A stretch of 42,189 bases of DNA from Myxococcales bacterium (GTDB taxonomy: Bacteria > Myxococcota_A > Bradymonadia > UBA7976 > UBA1532), in assembly GCA_002731825.1 (NCBI GenBank), contig PCCS01000014.1, positions 1 through 42,189 on the forward strand. The letters run 5' to 3'. A program made the translations under genes and the position numbers. Below the pieces are notes generated by a model. It was given only the letters and a program-made list of their open reading frames with translations, was not told where the DNA came from and did no database searches. This document shows positions 1 through 8,492 of the stretch, in pieces. Each line of letters opens with the position of its first letter. Position 1 is the stretch's first letter.

Positions 1-1
1 G

Positions 2-487
2 TCGAATACGTTGACGACTGTTGACGTGCCGCAAGGGACAATGGCCGATGGGTCGCTCTACGATATGGAAGCATCTGGTTTTTTCCAAATCGCCAGTCGG
101 CTGTCATCCAGTGAACTTGTGTCCATGGTTAAAATCGTGTCAGACCATGGGGTAGACCAATCGTCATTCCCGTCTCGAGACCAAGTGAGTGATTGGATAA
201 AGGACCACGAGGTTGGTTTACGCCAATTGGCCGATTCAATGCTTGCTCTGTCAGCAGAGGAATCACAGCGCCTCGAACCCATTGAACTTGATCTAGCCAC
301 GTTGGGCCTTCATTTTACCGTTACACAGCAGCACCAATTGCGGACCATTTGTCGCCGCTGGAATGCCTTGGGACTCGCCGGCTCACCACTGGCAAAAGTC
401 TCGGCTTACCCGACGGCATCAGACGCGCTTAAGTCCCTTCGTCAACAGGTGGATGGTGAAATCATCGATTGGACTCAAAATGAGTAA
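2..487 (+). CDS. Nucleoside phosphorylase-like protein, C-terminal part (5' end outside window)
   Basis: The reading frame is open to the left edge, so this is the 3' end of a longer gene; the TTG at 11 is only an in-frame codon and not a convincing start. The visible part begins with a segment containing YDMEASGFF, followed about 20 residues later by VKIVSDHG. This pair resembles the D-M-E-A/G and K-x-I/V-S-D motifs near the end of the PNP/UDP/MTA-SAH nucleosidase fold, where the Glu contacts the ribose and the Asp the base. The remaining ~100 residues are helical-looking and not diagnostic. It overlaps the next gene by 8 bp, so the two are probably co-translated. Together with the photoproduct-lyase-like gene this suggests a role in nucleic-acid damage or nucleotide salvage, which is inference. 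The family call rests on two short motifs and could be wrong. Confidence 0.6.
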   Translation, partial: SNTLTTVDVPQGTMADGSLYDMEASGFFQIASRLSSSELVSMVKIVSDHGVDQSSFPSRDQVSDWIKDHEVGLRQLADSMLALSAEESQRLEPIELDLATLGLHFTVTQQHQLRTICRRWNALGLAGSPLAKVSAYPTASDALKSLRQQVDGEIIDWTQNE

Positions 488-1481
488 GCGGATCTACGTC
501 GAGCGCAGTGTGTCTGAGCATCCACGTACCCGGGCTGTGCTCGCTCGTTTTCCCCGGGCTGCTGTCATCGAAATCGATCGCTATGGTGAAGTGTTTAACC
601 GTAGAAATCAGAATTTCCGATTACAAAAAAAACAGCCAGCTCTGATTTTGGCCGATAAGTTTTCATCGCGTGTACTGCCCACACCGCCAGGCTATGGAAT
701 CGGTGGAGAAAACAACTTTTATTTCTCTCATCTGCTCAATTGTGTCTACGACTGCCGCTACTGTTTTCTGCAAGGGATGTATCGGTCAGCGAACTATGTT
801 TTGTTTGTTAATTACGAAGACTTTTTCGACGATATTGAGACTCAGCTCGCACGTGGCCCAGACCAAGATCATTACTTTTTCTCCGGTTATGATTGCGATT
901 CGCTCGCAATGGAGTCCCTTACAGGCTTCGTATCGGCCGCTCTGCCGTTTTTCCGGGATAGACCAAGGGCATGGCTCGAGTTGAGGACGAAAAGCGTACA
1001 GATCCGACCGCTCGTCGATTCAGAGCCATTTAAAAACTGTGTGGTTGCCTACAGTCTGACCCCCGACACCGTTGCACGGGCTGTGGAACACAAGGCGCCA
1101 CCGGGGTCTCGGCGTATTGATGCAATGGCAAAATTAGCTGAAAAGGGCTGGTCTATTGGCCTTCGTTTTGACCCCTTGATTCATGGCGCCCATTGGATGG
1201 ACAGCTATCGTCGGCTTTTCGACGATGTCTTTGCCGCGGTGCCGCGGCGCCAAATTCACAGCGTAAGCTACGGACCCCTGCGATTTCCGAAAAAAATGTA
1301 TAAGGATATCGTTAATTTATACCCAGAAGAGGCTTTGTTTGCTGGTGCGATGGACCTTCAGGATGGCATGGTGGCTTATCCCGATGGAGTCGAGTCAGAA
1401 ATGGCCGCATATTGTTCGGAACAATTGCGCGAATATTTAGATGATTCAATCTTTTTTCAATGTCTACCCGAGGTCCGATGA
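480..1481 (+). CDS. Spore photoproduct lyase family radical SAM protein
   Basis: A 333-residue protein, close to the ~340 residues of Bacillus SplB. Residues 88-95 read CVYDCRYC, the CX3CX2C motif that binds the radical-SAM [4Fe-4S] cluster. A cysteine at 139 (GYDCDS) lies about 44 residues downstream, near the spacing of the hydrogen-donor Cys141 of Bacillus SplB. Known members use S-adenosylmethionine radical chemistry to reverse thymine spore photoproduct in UV-damaged DNA. The ATG at 480 is chosen because it overlaps the preceding stop by 8 bp and begins at the family's usual N-terminus; the open frame extends back to 363, but only through the upstream gene. It ends in an ATGA overlap with the next gene. 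Nothing else here suggests sporulation, so the substrate in this organism is uncertain. Confidence 0.85.
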   Translation: MSKRIYVERSVSEHPRTRAVLARFPRAAVIEIDRYGEVFNRRNQNFRLQKKQPALILADKFSSRVLPTPPGYGIGGENNFYFSHLLNCVYDCRYCFLQGMYRSANYVLFVNYEDFFDDIETQLARGPDQDHYFFSGYDCDSLAMESLTGFVSAALPFFRDRPRAWLELRTKSVQIRPLVDSEPFKNCVVAYSLTPDTVARAVEHKAPPGSRRIDAMAKLAEKGWSIGLRFDPLIHGAHWMDSYRRLFDDVFAAVPRRQIHSVSYGPLRFPKKMYKDIVNLYPEEALFAGAMDLQDGMVAYPDGVESEMAAYCSEQLREYLDDSIFFQCLPEVR

Positions 1482-2182
1482 GTCAACAGCGAACTATCCT
1501 AGTGACGGGCAGTTCCAGCGGAATTGGAGAGGCCATTGTTGGTCGGTTAATGGCCGACGGGCACCGCGTTGTCGGCGTGTCTCGACGCGCACAGGAACGG
1601 GATAGGAATCCGCTCTTCACTGGGGTTTCCGTCGATCTAGCCGAGACCGATAAACTGCCCCAGCGGCTCGCTCGCATCCTTTCAGAAAACCCAGCTATTG
1701 ACGGAGTGATCAGCAACGCCGGTATCGGTCTCTTTGAGTCATTAGAGGCTGTGTCGGCAGACCAGGTGAATATCTATTTTCGTCTTAATCTCCTCGCGCA
1801 CGTACATTTGGCGAGAGTATGCGTGCCGCACTTGAAAAAAACGGGGGGGGGGGATCTGGTCTTCATGGGGTCCGAATCTGCTCTTAAGGGGGCTAAAAAA
1901 GGCGCTCTGTATTGCACGGCTAAATTTGCATTGAGGGGTCTCGCTCAGTCTCTTAGAGCCGAGTGTAGTGGGCGGAATGTGCGTGTATCGCTGGTTAATC
2001 CTGGTGTCGTCCGAAGCCCATTTTTCGACCATCAGCGCTTTCGACCTGGCCCGGCTCCGGAGCATGCGATCGAGCCTGAAGATGTTGCCGATGTGATCTC
2101 GACCATCTTGACCATGCGACCAGGCACAGTGATCGATGAGATCAACTTAACGCCGCTCAAACATGTCCTCGAGTTCGACTAG
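1478..2182 (+). CDS. Short-chain dehydrogenase/reductase (SDR)
   Basis: A 234-residue classical SDR, a cytosolic NAD(P)-dependent oxidoreductase. TGSSSGIG at residues 10-17 is the nucleotide-binding glycine motif, NAG at 80-82 follows beta-4, and N104, S132 or S134, Y145 and K149 (YCTAK) form the catalytic set. Two arginines after beta-2 (residues 36-37) favour NADP(H). The start at 1478 is chosen because GAGG precedes it and ATGA overlaps the stop of the lyase gene; an ATG at 1460 is in frame but lies deeper in that gene. Residues 120-126 are encoded by A7-C-G11, an extreme homopolymer tract inside a coding region. The substrate cannot be read from the sequence. Coupling to the lyase gene suggests a shared context. 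Confidence 0.88.
   Translation: MSQQRTILVTGSSSGIGEAIVGRLMADGHRVVGVSRRAQERDRNPLFTGVSVDLAETDKLPQRLARILSENPAIDGVISNAGIGLFESLEAVSADQVNIYFRLNLLAHVHLARVCVPHLKKTGGGDLVFMGSESALKGAKKGALYCTAKFALRGLAQSLRAECSGRNVRVSLVNPGVVRSPFFDHQRFRPGPAPEHAIEPEDVADVISTILTMRPGTVIDEINLTPLKHVLEFD
1835..1853 (+). repeat. Homopolymer tract A7-C-G11 inside the SDR gene
   Basis: Seven A (1835-1841), one C, then eleven G (1843-1853), read in frame as Lys-Lys-Thr-Gly-Gly-Gly. Poly-G tracts of this length are prone to polymerase slippage and to sequencing error. The frame is intact as given, with SDR motifs on both sides. Confidence 0.95.
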
Positions 2183-2192
2183 TCGTTCGCAA

Positions 2193-2225
2193 CCGAGCCA
2201 AATTTGCTCGGCTGGTTTTCCAGCC
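2193..2225 (+). terminator. Two overlapping hairpins after the SDR gene
   Basis: CCGAGC (2193-2198) pairs with GCTCGG (2206-2211). Immediately after, GGCTGG (2210-2215) pairs with CCAGCC (2220-2225) around a TTTT loop. The two stems share bases 2210-2211, so they cannot both form fully. They lie 10 bp after the SDR stop, a good place for a terminator, but no long U-tract follows, so intrinsic termination is uncertain. Confidence 0.4.
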
Positions 2226-2304
2226 CTCTCACCGTGATTTGCCTCGCCGCAGACCGTAAAACCATAGTACCGTACACGGGTGAAATAAAATCACGGGAGA
2301 CGAT

Positions 2305-5300
2305 GTGAACCGGTTTTTAATACACCTTGGTCAACCCACGAAGATCTGGGCCTGGCCGAGCCTATTTTTGCTTGGCATCTGCATTGGATGTGGGGGCGAG
2401 ACGACGTCCATGTCTGAGCCTGATGCCATGACTCCAGACGCCGTCATCGCCGCCGAGTGCGGGAATGGCCAGGTGGAGGGCGATGAAGAGTGTGACGATG
2501 GCAACGCCGTGGAGACCGATGCCTGTTTAAATTCGTGTCTGCGAGCGCGCTGCGGTGACGGCATCGTCCACGCCGAAAATGAGCTTTGTGACGATGGAAA
2601 TCAAGACGATGGCGATGCGTGTAGAAATAACTGTTCTCCAGCGCGCTGCGGCGACGGTGTCGTACAGGTCGACGTCGAAGAATGTGATGACGGTAATGAA
2701 TCGGATACGGATGCGTGTCTACCGACCTGTGTTGCCGCTCGCTGTGGAGACGGCATCGTCCATGTTGGGACTGAAGATTGTGATGATGCAAATGAGATAA
2801 ACGAGGATGAGTGTAAAACCGATTGTCGTGCTGCACGGTGCGGAGACGGCGTCGTGCAAGACGGGGTCGAAGCCTGCGATGACGGTAATAATTTGATGAC
2901 CGATGGCTGCCTCAATAACTGCGTTTTAGCTCAATGTGGAGACGGCATCGTCCATGTTGGTGTCGAAGATTGTGACGATGGCAATAGCGACGAGACGGAT
3001 GGGTGTTTGATGGGCTGTCAGGCCGCGCGCTGCGGGGATGGCATTGTCCACGAGGGAACCGAAGACTGTGATGACGGCAATAATGAAAATTCGGACGACT
3101 GTCTTAACAACTGCCAATTTGCTCGCTGCGGTGATGGTGTCATTCAGCTCGATATCGAAGATTGTGATGATGGAAATGATGACGACTCAGATGCGTGTCC
3201 ATCGACCTGTACTCAAGCCTATTGCGGTGATGGTTTTGTTCGTGAAGGGCGTGAGGAGTGTGATGACGGAAATGGAATTGATACCGATGATTGTCCATCG
3301 ACATGCCAGGTCGCGCAATGCGGCGATGGACTTCTCTGGGCTGGCGTCGAGGACTGTGATGATGCCAATGGGATCGACACGGACGCATGTCGGTCCAACT
3401 GTCAGGCGGCCCGCTGTGGTGATGGCATTATCCATGAGGGGATTGAAGTCTGCGATGATGCCAATGATTTCAATGGTGATGCGTGTACCAACGAGTGTGA
3501 GACGGCGAGGTGTGGCGACGGTTATGTTTTCGTAGACGTCGAAGAGTGCGACGATGGAAACGATGTCGAAACCGACCGCTGTCGAGGTGATTGTACACTT
3601 GGGATCTGCGGTGACGGCGTGGTTATCGAGGGGGTTGAGGCTTGTGACGATGGGAACCAAGACGAGACCGATGACTGTTTAAATAGCTGCGAAGATGCAC
3701 GATGCGGCGACGGCGTGATTCGTGTCGGTGTCGAAGAATGCGATGACCAAAACCGGCGAGATGACGATGGGTGTCGGAATACCTGCGAGCGCGCCCGCTG
3801 CGGTGATGGCATCGTCCGCGTTGATGTCGCACCCGATGATCCGCGCTTTGAAGAATGTGATGACGGCAACGGAGCTGATACCGATAGCTGTCTGAACACG
3901 TGCCGGTCTGCGGCGTGTGGTGATGGGGTGGTTCGAGCCGGTCGAGAAGAATGCGATGACGGCAACCGACAGAACACGGATGCGTGTTCGAATCGATGTC
4001 GAACCGCCTATTGTGGAGATGGCATCATTCGGACCGATCTTGAGGCGAGCGATGACCTCTATGAAGCCTGCGACGATGGCAATTTAGAAAATGATGACGA
4101 GTGTCTTGTGAATTGCCAAGTCAGCCGGTGTGGAGATGGATTTGTTAACCTGGAGACTGAGGAGTGCGACGATGAGAATCAGGACGATAATGATCCGTGT
4201 TTGAGTACCTGTGTTGTCAACGTCTGTGGCGATGGATTTGTCCGGCCAGACCAAGAGAGTTGCGATGATGGCAACGCCGTGGAGACCGATGCCTGCTTGA
4301 GCAGCTGTGTTGTCGCATCATGCGGCGATGGTGTGATCCAGGAGGGGATAGAGGCCTGCGACGACAACAATCAAGACGACGATGATGGGTGTCTCAGCAC
4401 CTGTACGCTCGCTCGCTGCGGTGATGGTGTCCGTCGCGCTGACGTCGATTCTGACAGTCCCGATTTCGAAGCGTGTGATGATGGCAATAACATCGACCAA
4501 GATGGATGTAAGTCCGATTGTCAACTGGCCGCCTGTGGCGATGGAATTGTTCGCGCGGATTTGCCTTTTGAATCGCGAGATTTTGAAGAATGCGATGATG
4601 GCAACAATGATGATAACGATGGCTGTAAACGCGATTGCTCGTCCAACGTTTGTGGTGATGGATTTGTCTATCTGGGCATCGAAGATTGCGACGATGGCAA
4701 CGACATCGAGACCGACAGTTGTCTGACCGGCTGCATCAACGCGCAATGCGGCGATAATATTGTCCAATTTGGAGCAGAAGATTGCGACGATGGTAATCTA
4801 GACGACGGCGATGATTGCTTGAGCGGCTGTCGATTCCCCCATTGTGGCGATGGATACTTACGCCGTGGCGTCGAGGACTGTGACGATGGCGATGTCGACA
4901 ATACGGACGAATGTGTCGAAGGCTGCCAAACCGCCAGCTGTGGCGACGGCTTTGTCTATGACGGTGTCGAGCAATGTGATGATGGCAATGACATCAACAC
5001 AGATGCCTGCCTCAGCGATTGCACGAGTGCTGCCTGCGGAGACGGGATTGTGCATGTTGGCGTTGAAGATTGCGATGACGGGAATCTGGACGATGGAGAC
5101 GGCTGTGAGTCCAATTGCACAACCTGCGCAGCGATGGCGTTTGATGGCGTTGGGCAGCACGTGACCGTTCGCCGTGCAGACAATATCTTCTACTTTGATT
5201 CTGTCACGGTTGAGGCATGGATTCGATGGGATGGCCGCACGCTGCCTCACGAGTGGTCTGTTGTTGCCGGCCATGGTGCCGGTCAGCGAGTCTTCAGGTT

Positions 5301-7590
5301 GCAAATCAAGTCCGAGACAGGACAGATTTTCTTTGATGTCAATCAGGATGGACAAGGGCCCCGCGCATCGATCACTCCATCGGAATGGATCCATGTCGCT
5401 GGTGTAAATGATGGCCAAACGCTCACTTTGTATGTGAATGGCGTGCCTGTTGACTCACGGGCAGGAGGCGGTCTTGGGCACGCCTTCGCCGTTCGTAATT
5501 TTGGTCTCGGCGCGATTCCAGGAACCGTCGAAACGACCGCCTTTTCTGGCGAAATGAGGCAAGTACGCATTTCTCACAATATTCAGTATGCGGCCCCTTT
5601 TATCCCTGAATGGCGGCTGGAAACCAATGCCGACACCATTGGATTCTGGCCCCTTCGATTGGTGGAGAATGGGGTGACCCTCAACACGGTTGATGCACTC
5701 CACCACGGCGATGTTATCGGTGCATCCGTCACGGTCATTGCCTGCCAGACGGGCCTCTGTGGCAACGGTGAGGTCGAGTTGGCTGAGCAATGTGATGATG
5801 GCAATGAAAATGGAGATGATGGTTGTTCTGAACAGTGCCAGACAGTCTGCGCATCACAAGCTTTCAATGGCTCCGATCGTGTTTGGCTCGAGCCGACTAT
5901 GAACGCGATTTTAGACCAGCTAAACCCTGGATATACCCTCGAGACTTGGGTCAAGCAAACTCAACCCAACGCGAATTCTGAACGGACCATCATGGGTATA
6001 TCTTGTGGTCCGCGTGTTGGTCTTGCTGCAGACGGTGAACGGATCGAGCTGAGTGTCGGTGACCAGAGGTGTAGCGGTGAACGTCTCGCTCAAATCGGTC
6101 CGTGGCAGCATATTGTTTTATCGGCTGAAATAGAGGACCCGCTTACGGTCTCCTTGAGCGTCGATGGACGTCTACAATGTCGTGTTGTCGCCCCTGATCT
6201 CGCACCGGCAGCTCATCTAAATGGGCAGATGCTCATCGGGGCCACCTCAGAGCAGTGCCTCTTGGTTGACGGGGCCGACTTCGGCGAGACCGGATGGATT
6301 GGTCAGGTGGGCCCAGTTCGGCTGTCCAACGGGATCATCTACACTGATGATTTCACACCTGATGGATGGCTTGAGAGCAACGCATCAACGGTGTTTTTAT
6401 CCAATCACCTGTATCCGAAGCTCGATAATCAAATTCGCGACGAAGGCCCTTTGGCTTTGTCGACTGTGATCAGCGATGTCGCTCGCCAATATGACGGACC
6501 CGGATGCGGACAGTGTGGAGATGGCATTCGGCAATTAGATGAGCAATGCGATGACGGTAATCGCGCCCAAAACGATGGTTGCACGAACTCGTGCAACGTA
6601 GCCGTTTGTGGAGATGGACTGGTTTTTGCTGGTACGGAACAATGCGATGACGGCAATCGTAATGGCGGCGATGGCTGCGAGCCGGGTTGCACACGAACAG
6701 CCAGTTTCTGGGATTTCCCCTTTGTTCATGACGAGCCATCACGGCGAGCAAATCATTCAATGGCCTATGATCCTGCGACCAGAGATGTCGTGGTTTTTGG
6801 CGGAACAACGGGCGGTGATTGCGGGACCGAGCCTACCCTCGGAGATATGTGGAGGTGGAATGGGTTTGACTGGGTTCGTGTCCAACTCGTCGACGGGCCG
6901 AGCCCGAGAGAAGGCGCCCAAATGGCAACGGACCCTAATCGTGGTGGCCTCTTGCTGTATGGAGGCTGGGACCAGTGCGGCGATGGGGGCCTGACTTACT
7001 TCACTGATACGTGGCATTGGGACGGCGTCAGCTGGACTCGGCTTAATCCCCCCGACCACCCCGGCGAACGCGCCGCCTTTGCGATGCTCGAAGACAGCGA
7101 TGCTGGGGTCATTTATATCTACGGTGGCGCGTCTGATGGGCGGTCTCAAATGTACCGATGGACAGGCGACAATTGGGTTGAACTGCCTCAATTACAGCAA
7201 CCTGGAGACGTTCAATCACCTCAGCTTGCACACCATCCGTTGACGGGTCACGTCTTGCTGATGGATGAGCAGTCTCGACTTTGGCAACTGACGCCCGAGA
7301 GATGGGTCATTGTCAACAGCCCCGATGCGCCACCAGGGCGTTTAGCTGGCGCTCTGGTATTGGATGTTCGCCGTGGGGAACTCATGCTGCTCGGGGGAAT
7401 TGACGCCGGGGATTACGTCGATGACTCATGGTATTGGAATGGACTCCAATGGACGCGCGAAAACATACAGGCTGGTGTCGGTTTGAGGCGCTTGCACAGA
7501 ATGGCGTACGACCTGAGTCAGGGCCACATCATCGTGTTTGGTGGATACACCGACCAGGGGGTCGCTGCAGGGACGATGCTCAGGCGGTAG
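2305..7590 (+). CDS. Giant lipoprotein: 30 Cys-rich (DUF4215-type) repeats, two LamG-like domains, kelch-like C-terminus
   Basis: A 1,761-residue exported protein starting at GTG, preceded by GGGAGA. Residues 1-29 form a signal sequence ending in a Cys-rich stretch (ICIGCGG) that looks like a lipobox with Cys29 as lipidation site, though position -3 is atypical. Residues 52-942 hold 27 tandem repeats with the pattern CGDG..(V/I)...G.E.CDDGN...TD.C...C..A, the 'Myxococcus cysteine-rich repeat', probably disulfide-bonded and acidic. A LamG/concanavalin-like domain (about 943-1150), repeat 28, a second LamG-like domain (about 1184-1400) and repeats 29-30 follow. The last ~295 residues contain kelch-like propeller units (VVFGG, LLLYGGW, IYIYGGA, MLLGG, IVFGG, each followed by W..W-type strands). 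This is a cell-surface stalk with binding heads; adhesion or prey/polymer contact is inference. It stands alone and converges on kynA with a 30-bp gap. Confidence 0.85.
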   Translation: MNRFLIHLGQPTKIWAWPSLFLLGICIGCGGETTSMSEPDAMTPDAVIAAECGNGQVEGDEECDDGNAVETDACLNSCLRARCGDGIVHAENELCDDGNQDDGDACRNNCSPARCGDGVVQVDVEECDDGNESDTDACLPTCVAARCGDGIVHVGTEDCDDANEINEDECKTDCRAARCGDGVVQDGVEACDDGNNLMTDGCLNNCVLAQCGDGIVHVGVEDCDDGNSDETDGCLMGCQAARCGDGIVHEGTEDCDDGNNENSDDCLNNCQFARCGDGVIQLDIEDCDDGNDDDSDACPSTCTQAYCGDGFVREGREECDDGNGIDTDDCPSTCQVAQCGDGLLWAGVEDCDDANGIDTDACRSNCQAARCGDGIIHEGIEVCDDANDFNGDACTNECETARCGDGYVFVDVEECDDGNDVETDRCRGDCTLGICGDGVVIEGVEACDDGNQDETDDCLNSCEDARCGDGVIRVGVEECDDQNRRDDDGCRNTCERARCGDGIVRVDVAPDDPRFEECDDGNGADTDSCLNTCRSAACGDGVVRAGREECDDGNRQNTDACSNRCRTAYCGDGIIRTDLEASDDLYEACDDGNLENDDECLVNCQVSRCGDGFVNLETEECDDENQDDNDPCLSTCVVNVCGDGFVRPDQESCDDGNAVETDACLSSCVVASCGDGVIQEGIEACDDNNQDDDDGCLSTCTLARCGDGVRRADVDSDSPDFEACDDGNNIDQDGCKSDCQLAACGDGIVRADLPFESRDFEECDDGNNDDNDGCKRDCSSNVCGDGFVYLGIEDCDDGNDIETDSCLTGCINAQCGDNIVQFGAEDCDDGNLDDGDDCLSGCRFPHCGDGYLRRGVEDCDDGDVDNTDECVEGCQTASCGDGFVYDGVEQCDDGNDINTDACLSDCTSAACGDGIVHVGVEDCDDGNLDDGDGCESNCTTCAAMAFDGVGQHVTVRRADNIFYFDSVTVEAWIRWDGRTLPHEWSVVAGHGAGQRVFRLQIKSETGQIFFDVNQDGQGPRASITPSEWIHVAGVNDGQTLTLYVNGVPVDSRAGGGLGHAFAVRNFGLGAIPGTVETTAFSGEMRQVRISHNIQYAAPFIPEWRLETNADTIGFWPLRLVENGVTLNTVDALHHGDVIGASVTVIACQTGLCGNGEVELAEQCDDGNENGDDGCSEQCQTVCASQAFNGSDRVWLEPTMNAILDQLNPGYTLETWVKQTQPNANSERTIMGISCGPRVGLAADGERIELSVGDQRCSGERLAQIGPWQHIVLSAEIEDPLTVSLSVDGRLQCRVVAPDLAPAAHLNGQMLIGATSEQCLLVDGADFGETGWIGQVGPVRLSNGIIYTDDFTPDGWLESNASTVFLSNHLYPKLDNQIRDEGPLALSTVISDVARQYDGPGCGQCGDGIRQLDEQCDDGNRAQNDGCTNSCNVAVCGDGLVFAGTEQCDDGNRNGGDGCEPGCTRTASFWDFPFVHDEPSRRANHSMAYDPATRDVVVFGGTTGGDCGTEPTLGDMWRWNGFDWVRVQLVDGPSPREGAQMATDPNRGGLLLYGGWDQCGDGGLTYFTDTWHWDGVSWTRLNPPDHPGERAAFAMLEDSDAGVIYIYGGASDGRSQMYRWTGDNWVELPQLQQPGDVQSPQLAHHPLTGHVLLMDEQSRLWQLTPERWVIVNSPDAPPGRLAGALVLDVRRGELMLLGGIDAGDYVDDSWYWNGLQWTRENIQAGVGLRRLHRMAYDLSQGHIIVFGGYTDQGVAAGTMLRR
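2458..5130 (+). repeat. Tandem coding repeat, 27 units of mostly 96 bp
   Basis: The units start at each CG(D/N)G cysteine. Unit 1 encodes 31 residues, 22 units encode 32, and four (units 15, 17, 21, 22) encode 39 because of a 7-residue insertion at the same place before ECDDGN/ACDDGN. Summing these lengths (891 codons) reproduces the observed span exactly. Units differ in sequence by many substitutions, so this is an old array and not a recent amplification. Confidence 0.92.
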
Positions 7591-7620
7591 CGACTGTCGG
7601 AGCCCATCGGGTCGGCATGT

Positions 7621-8475
7621 CTAGATTGCTGTCCTCAGGCTCCAGAGTTCAGGAAAAAACTTCAGACTGAGCGCTTTGGACAGGTAGCCCACCCCTGATG
7701 TCCCACCCGTCCCCCGTTTAAAACCGATGACCCGCTTCACAGTAGTCATATGTCTGAATCGCCACTGTTGAAAGTTGTCTTCGACGTCGACAAGTTTCTC
7801 GGCGAGGGCATAGAGGTCCCAGTGTTGTTCAGTGTCTTGGTAGATTTTAAGCCACGCATCGTGGACCGATGAATTTTCCTCGTAGGGCAGGGACCAATCT
7901 CGCTCCACATAGTCGCTTTGAATGTCAAACCCGCGGCGACTCAGGAGTCGAATACACTCGTCATATAAACTGGGCTCATTGAGGCAGGTGTGGACACGTG
8001 AGTAGATATCAGGGTCGTGTCGATGAACTTCGATCATTGCGGCGTTCTTATTTCCCAGAATGAACTCGATCATCCGATACTGATACGACTGGAACCCAGA
8101 CGAGTGTCCCAACGCATCCCGAAAAGCGACATAATCCGCGGGTGTCATCGTCGATAGAACGTCCCAGGCTTGTTTCAGTTGATTTTGGACCTTTGAGACC
8201 CGTGAGAGCATTTTGAATGCGGGCGGTAGGTCGTCAGATTTGACCAGTTCTCGAGCGGCGTGAAGCTCGTGTAAGACCAGCTTCATCCACAATTCTGAGA
8301 CTTGGTGAATGATCAGAAAGAGGGCCTCATCATGGTGACCAGAGAGTTGCCGTTGGGCCGACAGAACTTTGTCGAGCCCGAGATAATCGGCATAGCTCAT
8401 CTCTTGGCGGAAGTCCCACTGGACTTTCTCATCCTTCAGATCAACCTGATTCTTAGAGGGTTTGGGCTTGTTCAT
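7621..8475 (-). CDS. kynA: Tryptophan 2,3-dioxygenase
   Basis: A 284-residue heme enzyme that opens the indole ring of L-tryptophan to N-formylkynurenine, the first step of the kynurenine pathway. The signature is clear: [17 protein letters not shown] with the distal His57, [11 protein letters not shown] with the substrate-carboxylate Arg134, RHMTTV with the heme-ligand His242, and [15 protein letters not shown] near the end. The length matches bacterial family members (about 280-305). I chose ATG at 8475, 18 bp after the upstream stop; in-frame TTG (8511) and GTG codons upstream would overlap the enoyl-CoA hydratase gene. It is the last gene of a four-gene operon. No kynureninase or cyclase formamidase is nearby; whether the operon's alpha/beta hydrolase deformylates the product is unknown, and it lacks the HGGxW motif of animal formamidases. 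Confidence 0.96.
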   Translation of the reverse strand: MNKPKPSKNQVDLKDEKVQWDFRQEMSYADYLGLDKVLSAQRQLSGHHDEALFLIIHQVSELWMKLVLHELHAARELVKSDDLPPAFKMLSRVSKVQNQLKQAWDVLSTMTPADYVAFRDALGHSSGFQSYQYRMIEFILGNKNAAMIEVHRHDPDIYSRVHTCLNEPSLYDECIRLLSRRGFDIQSDYVERDWSLPYEENSSVHDAWLKIYQDTEQHWDLYALAEKLVDVEDNFQQWRFRHMTTVKRVIGFKRGTGGTSGVGYLSKALSLKFFPELWSLRTAI

Positions 8476-8492
8476 CCCTGTATCTCGTTTGG

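Noticed and set aside
363..479. N-terminal extension of the photoproduct-lyase-like protein
   Set aside because: The extension lies entirely within the upstream phosphorylase-like gene in another frame; ATG 480 gives the family's usual length.
2444..4901. Many long open frames on the minus strand and in other frames of the Cys-rich repeat gene
   Set aside because: They arise from the 96-bp periodic GAT/GAC-rich composition, have low-complexity His/Ser/Arg- or Val/Ile-rich translations, and lack ribosome binding sites and domain motifs.
2458..5130. Regularly spaced direct repeats resembling a CRISPR or satellite array
   Set aside because: Units have no unique spacers, keep frame throughout and encode a known Cys-rich protein repeat.
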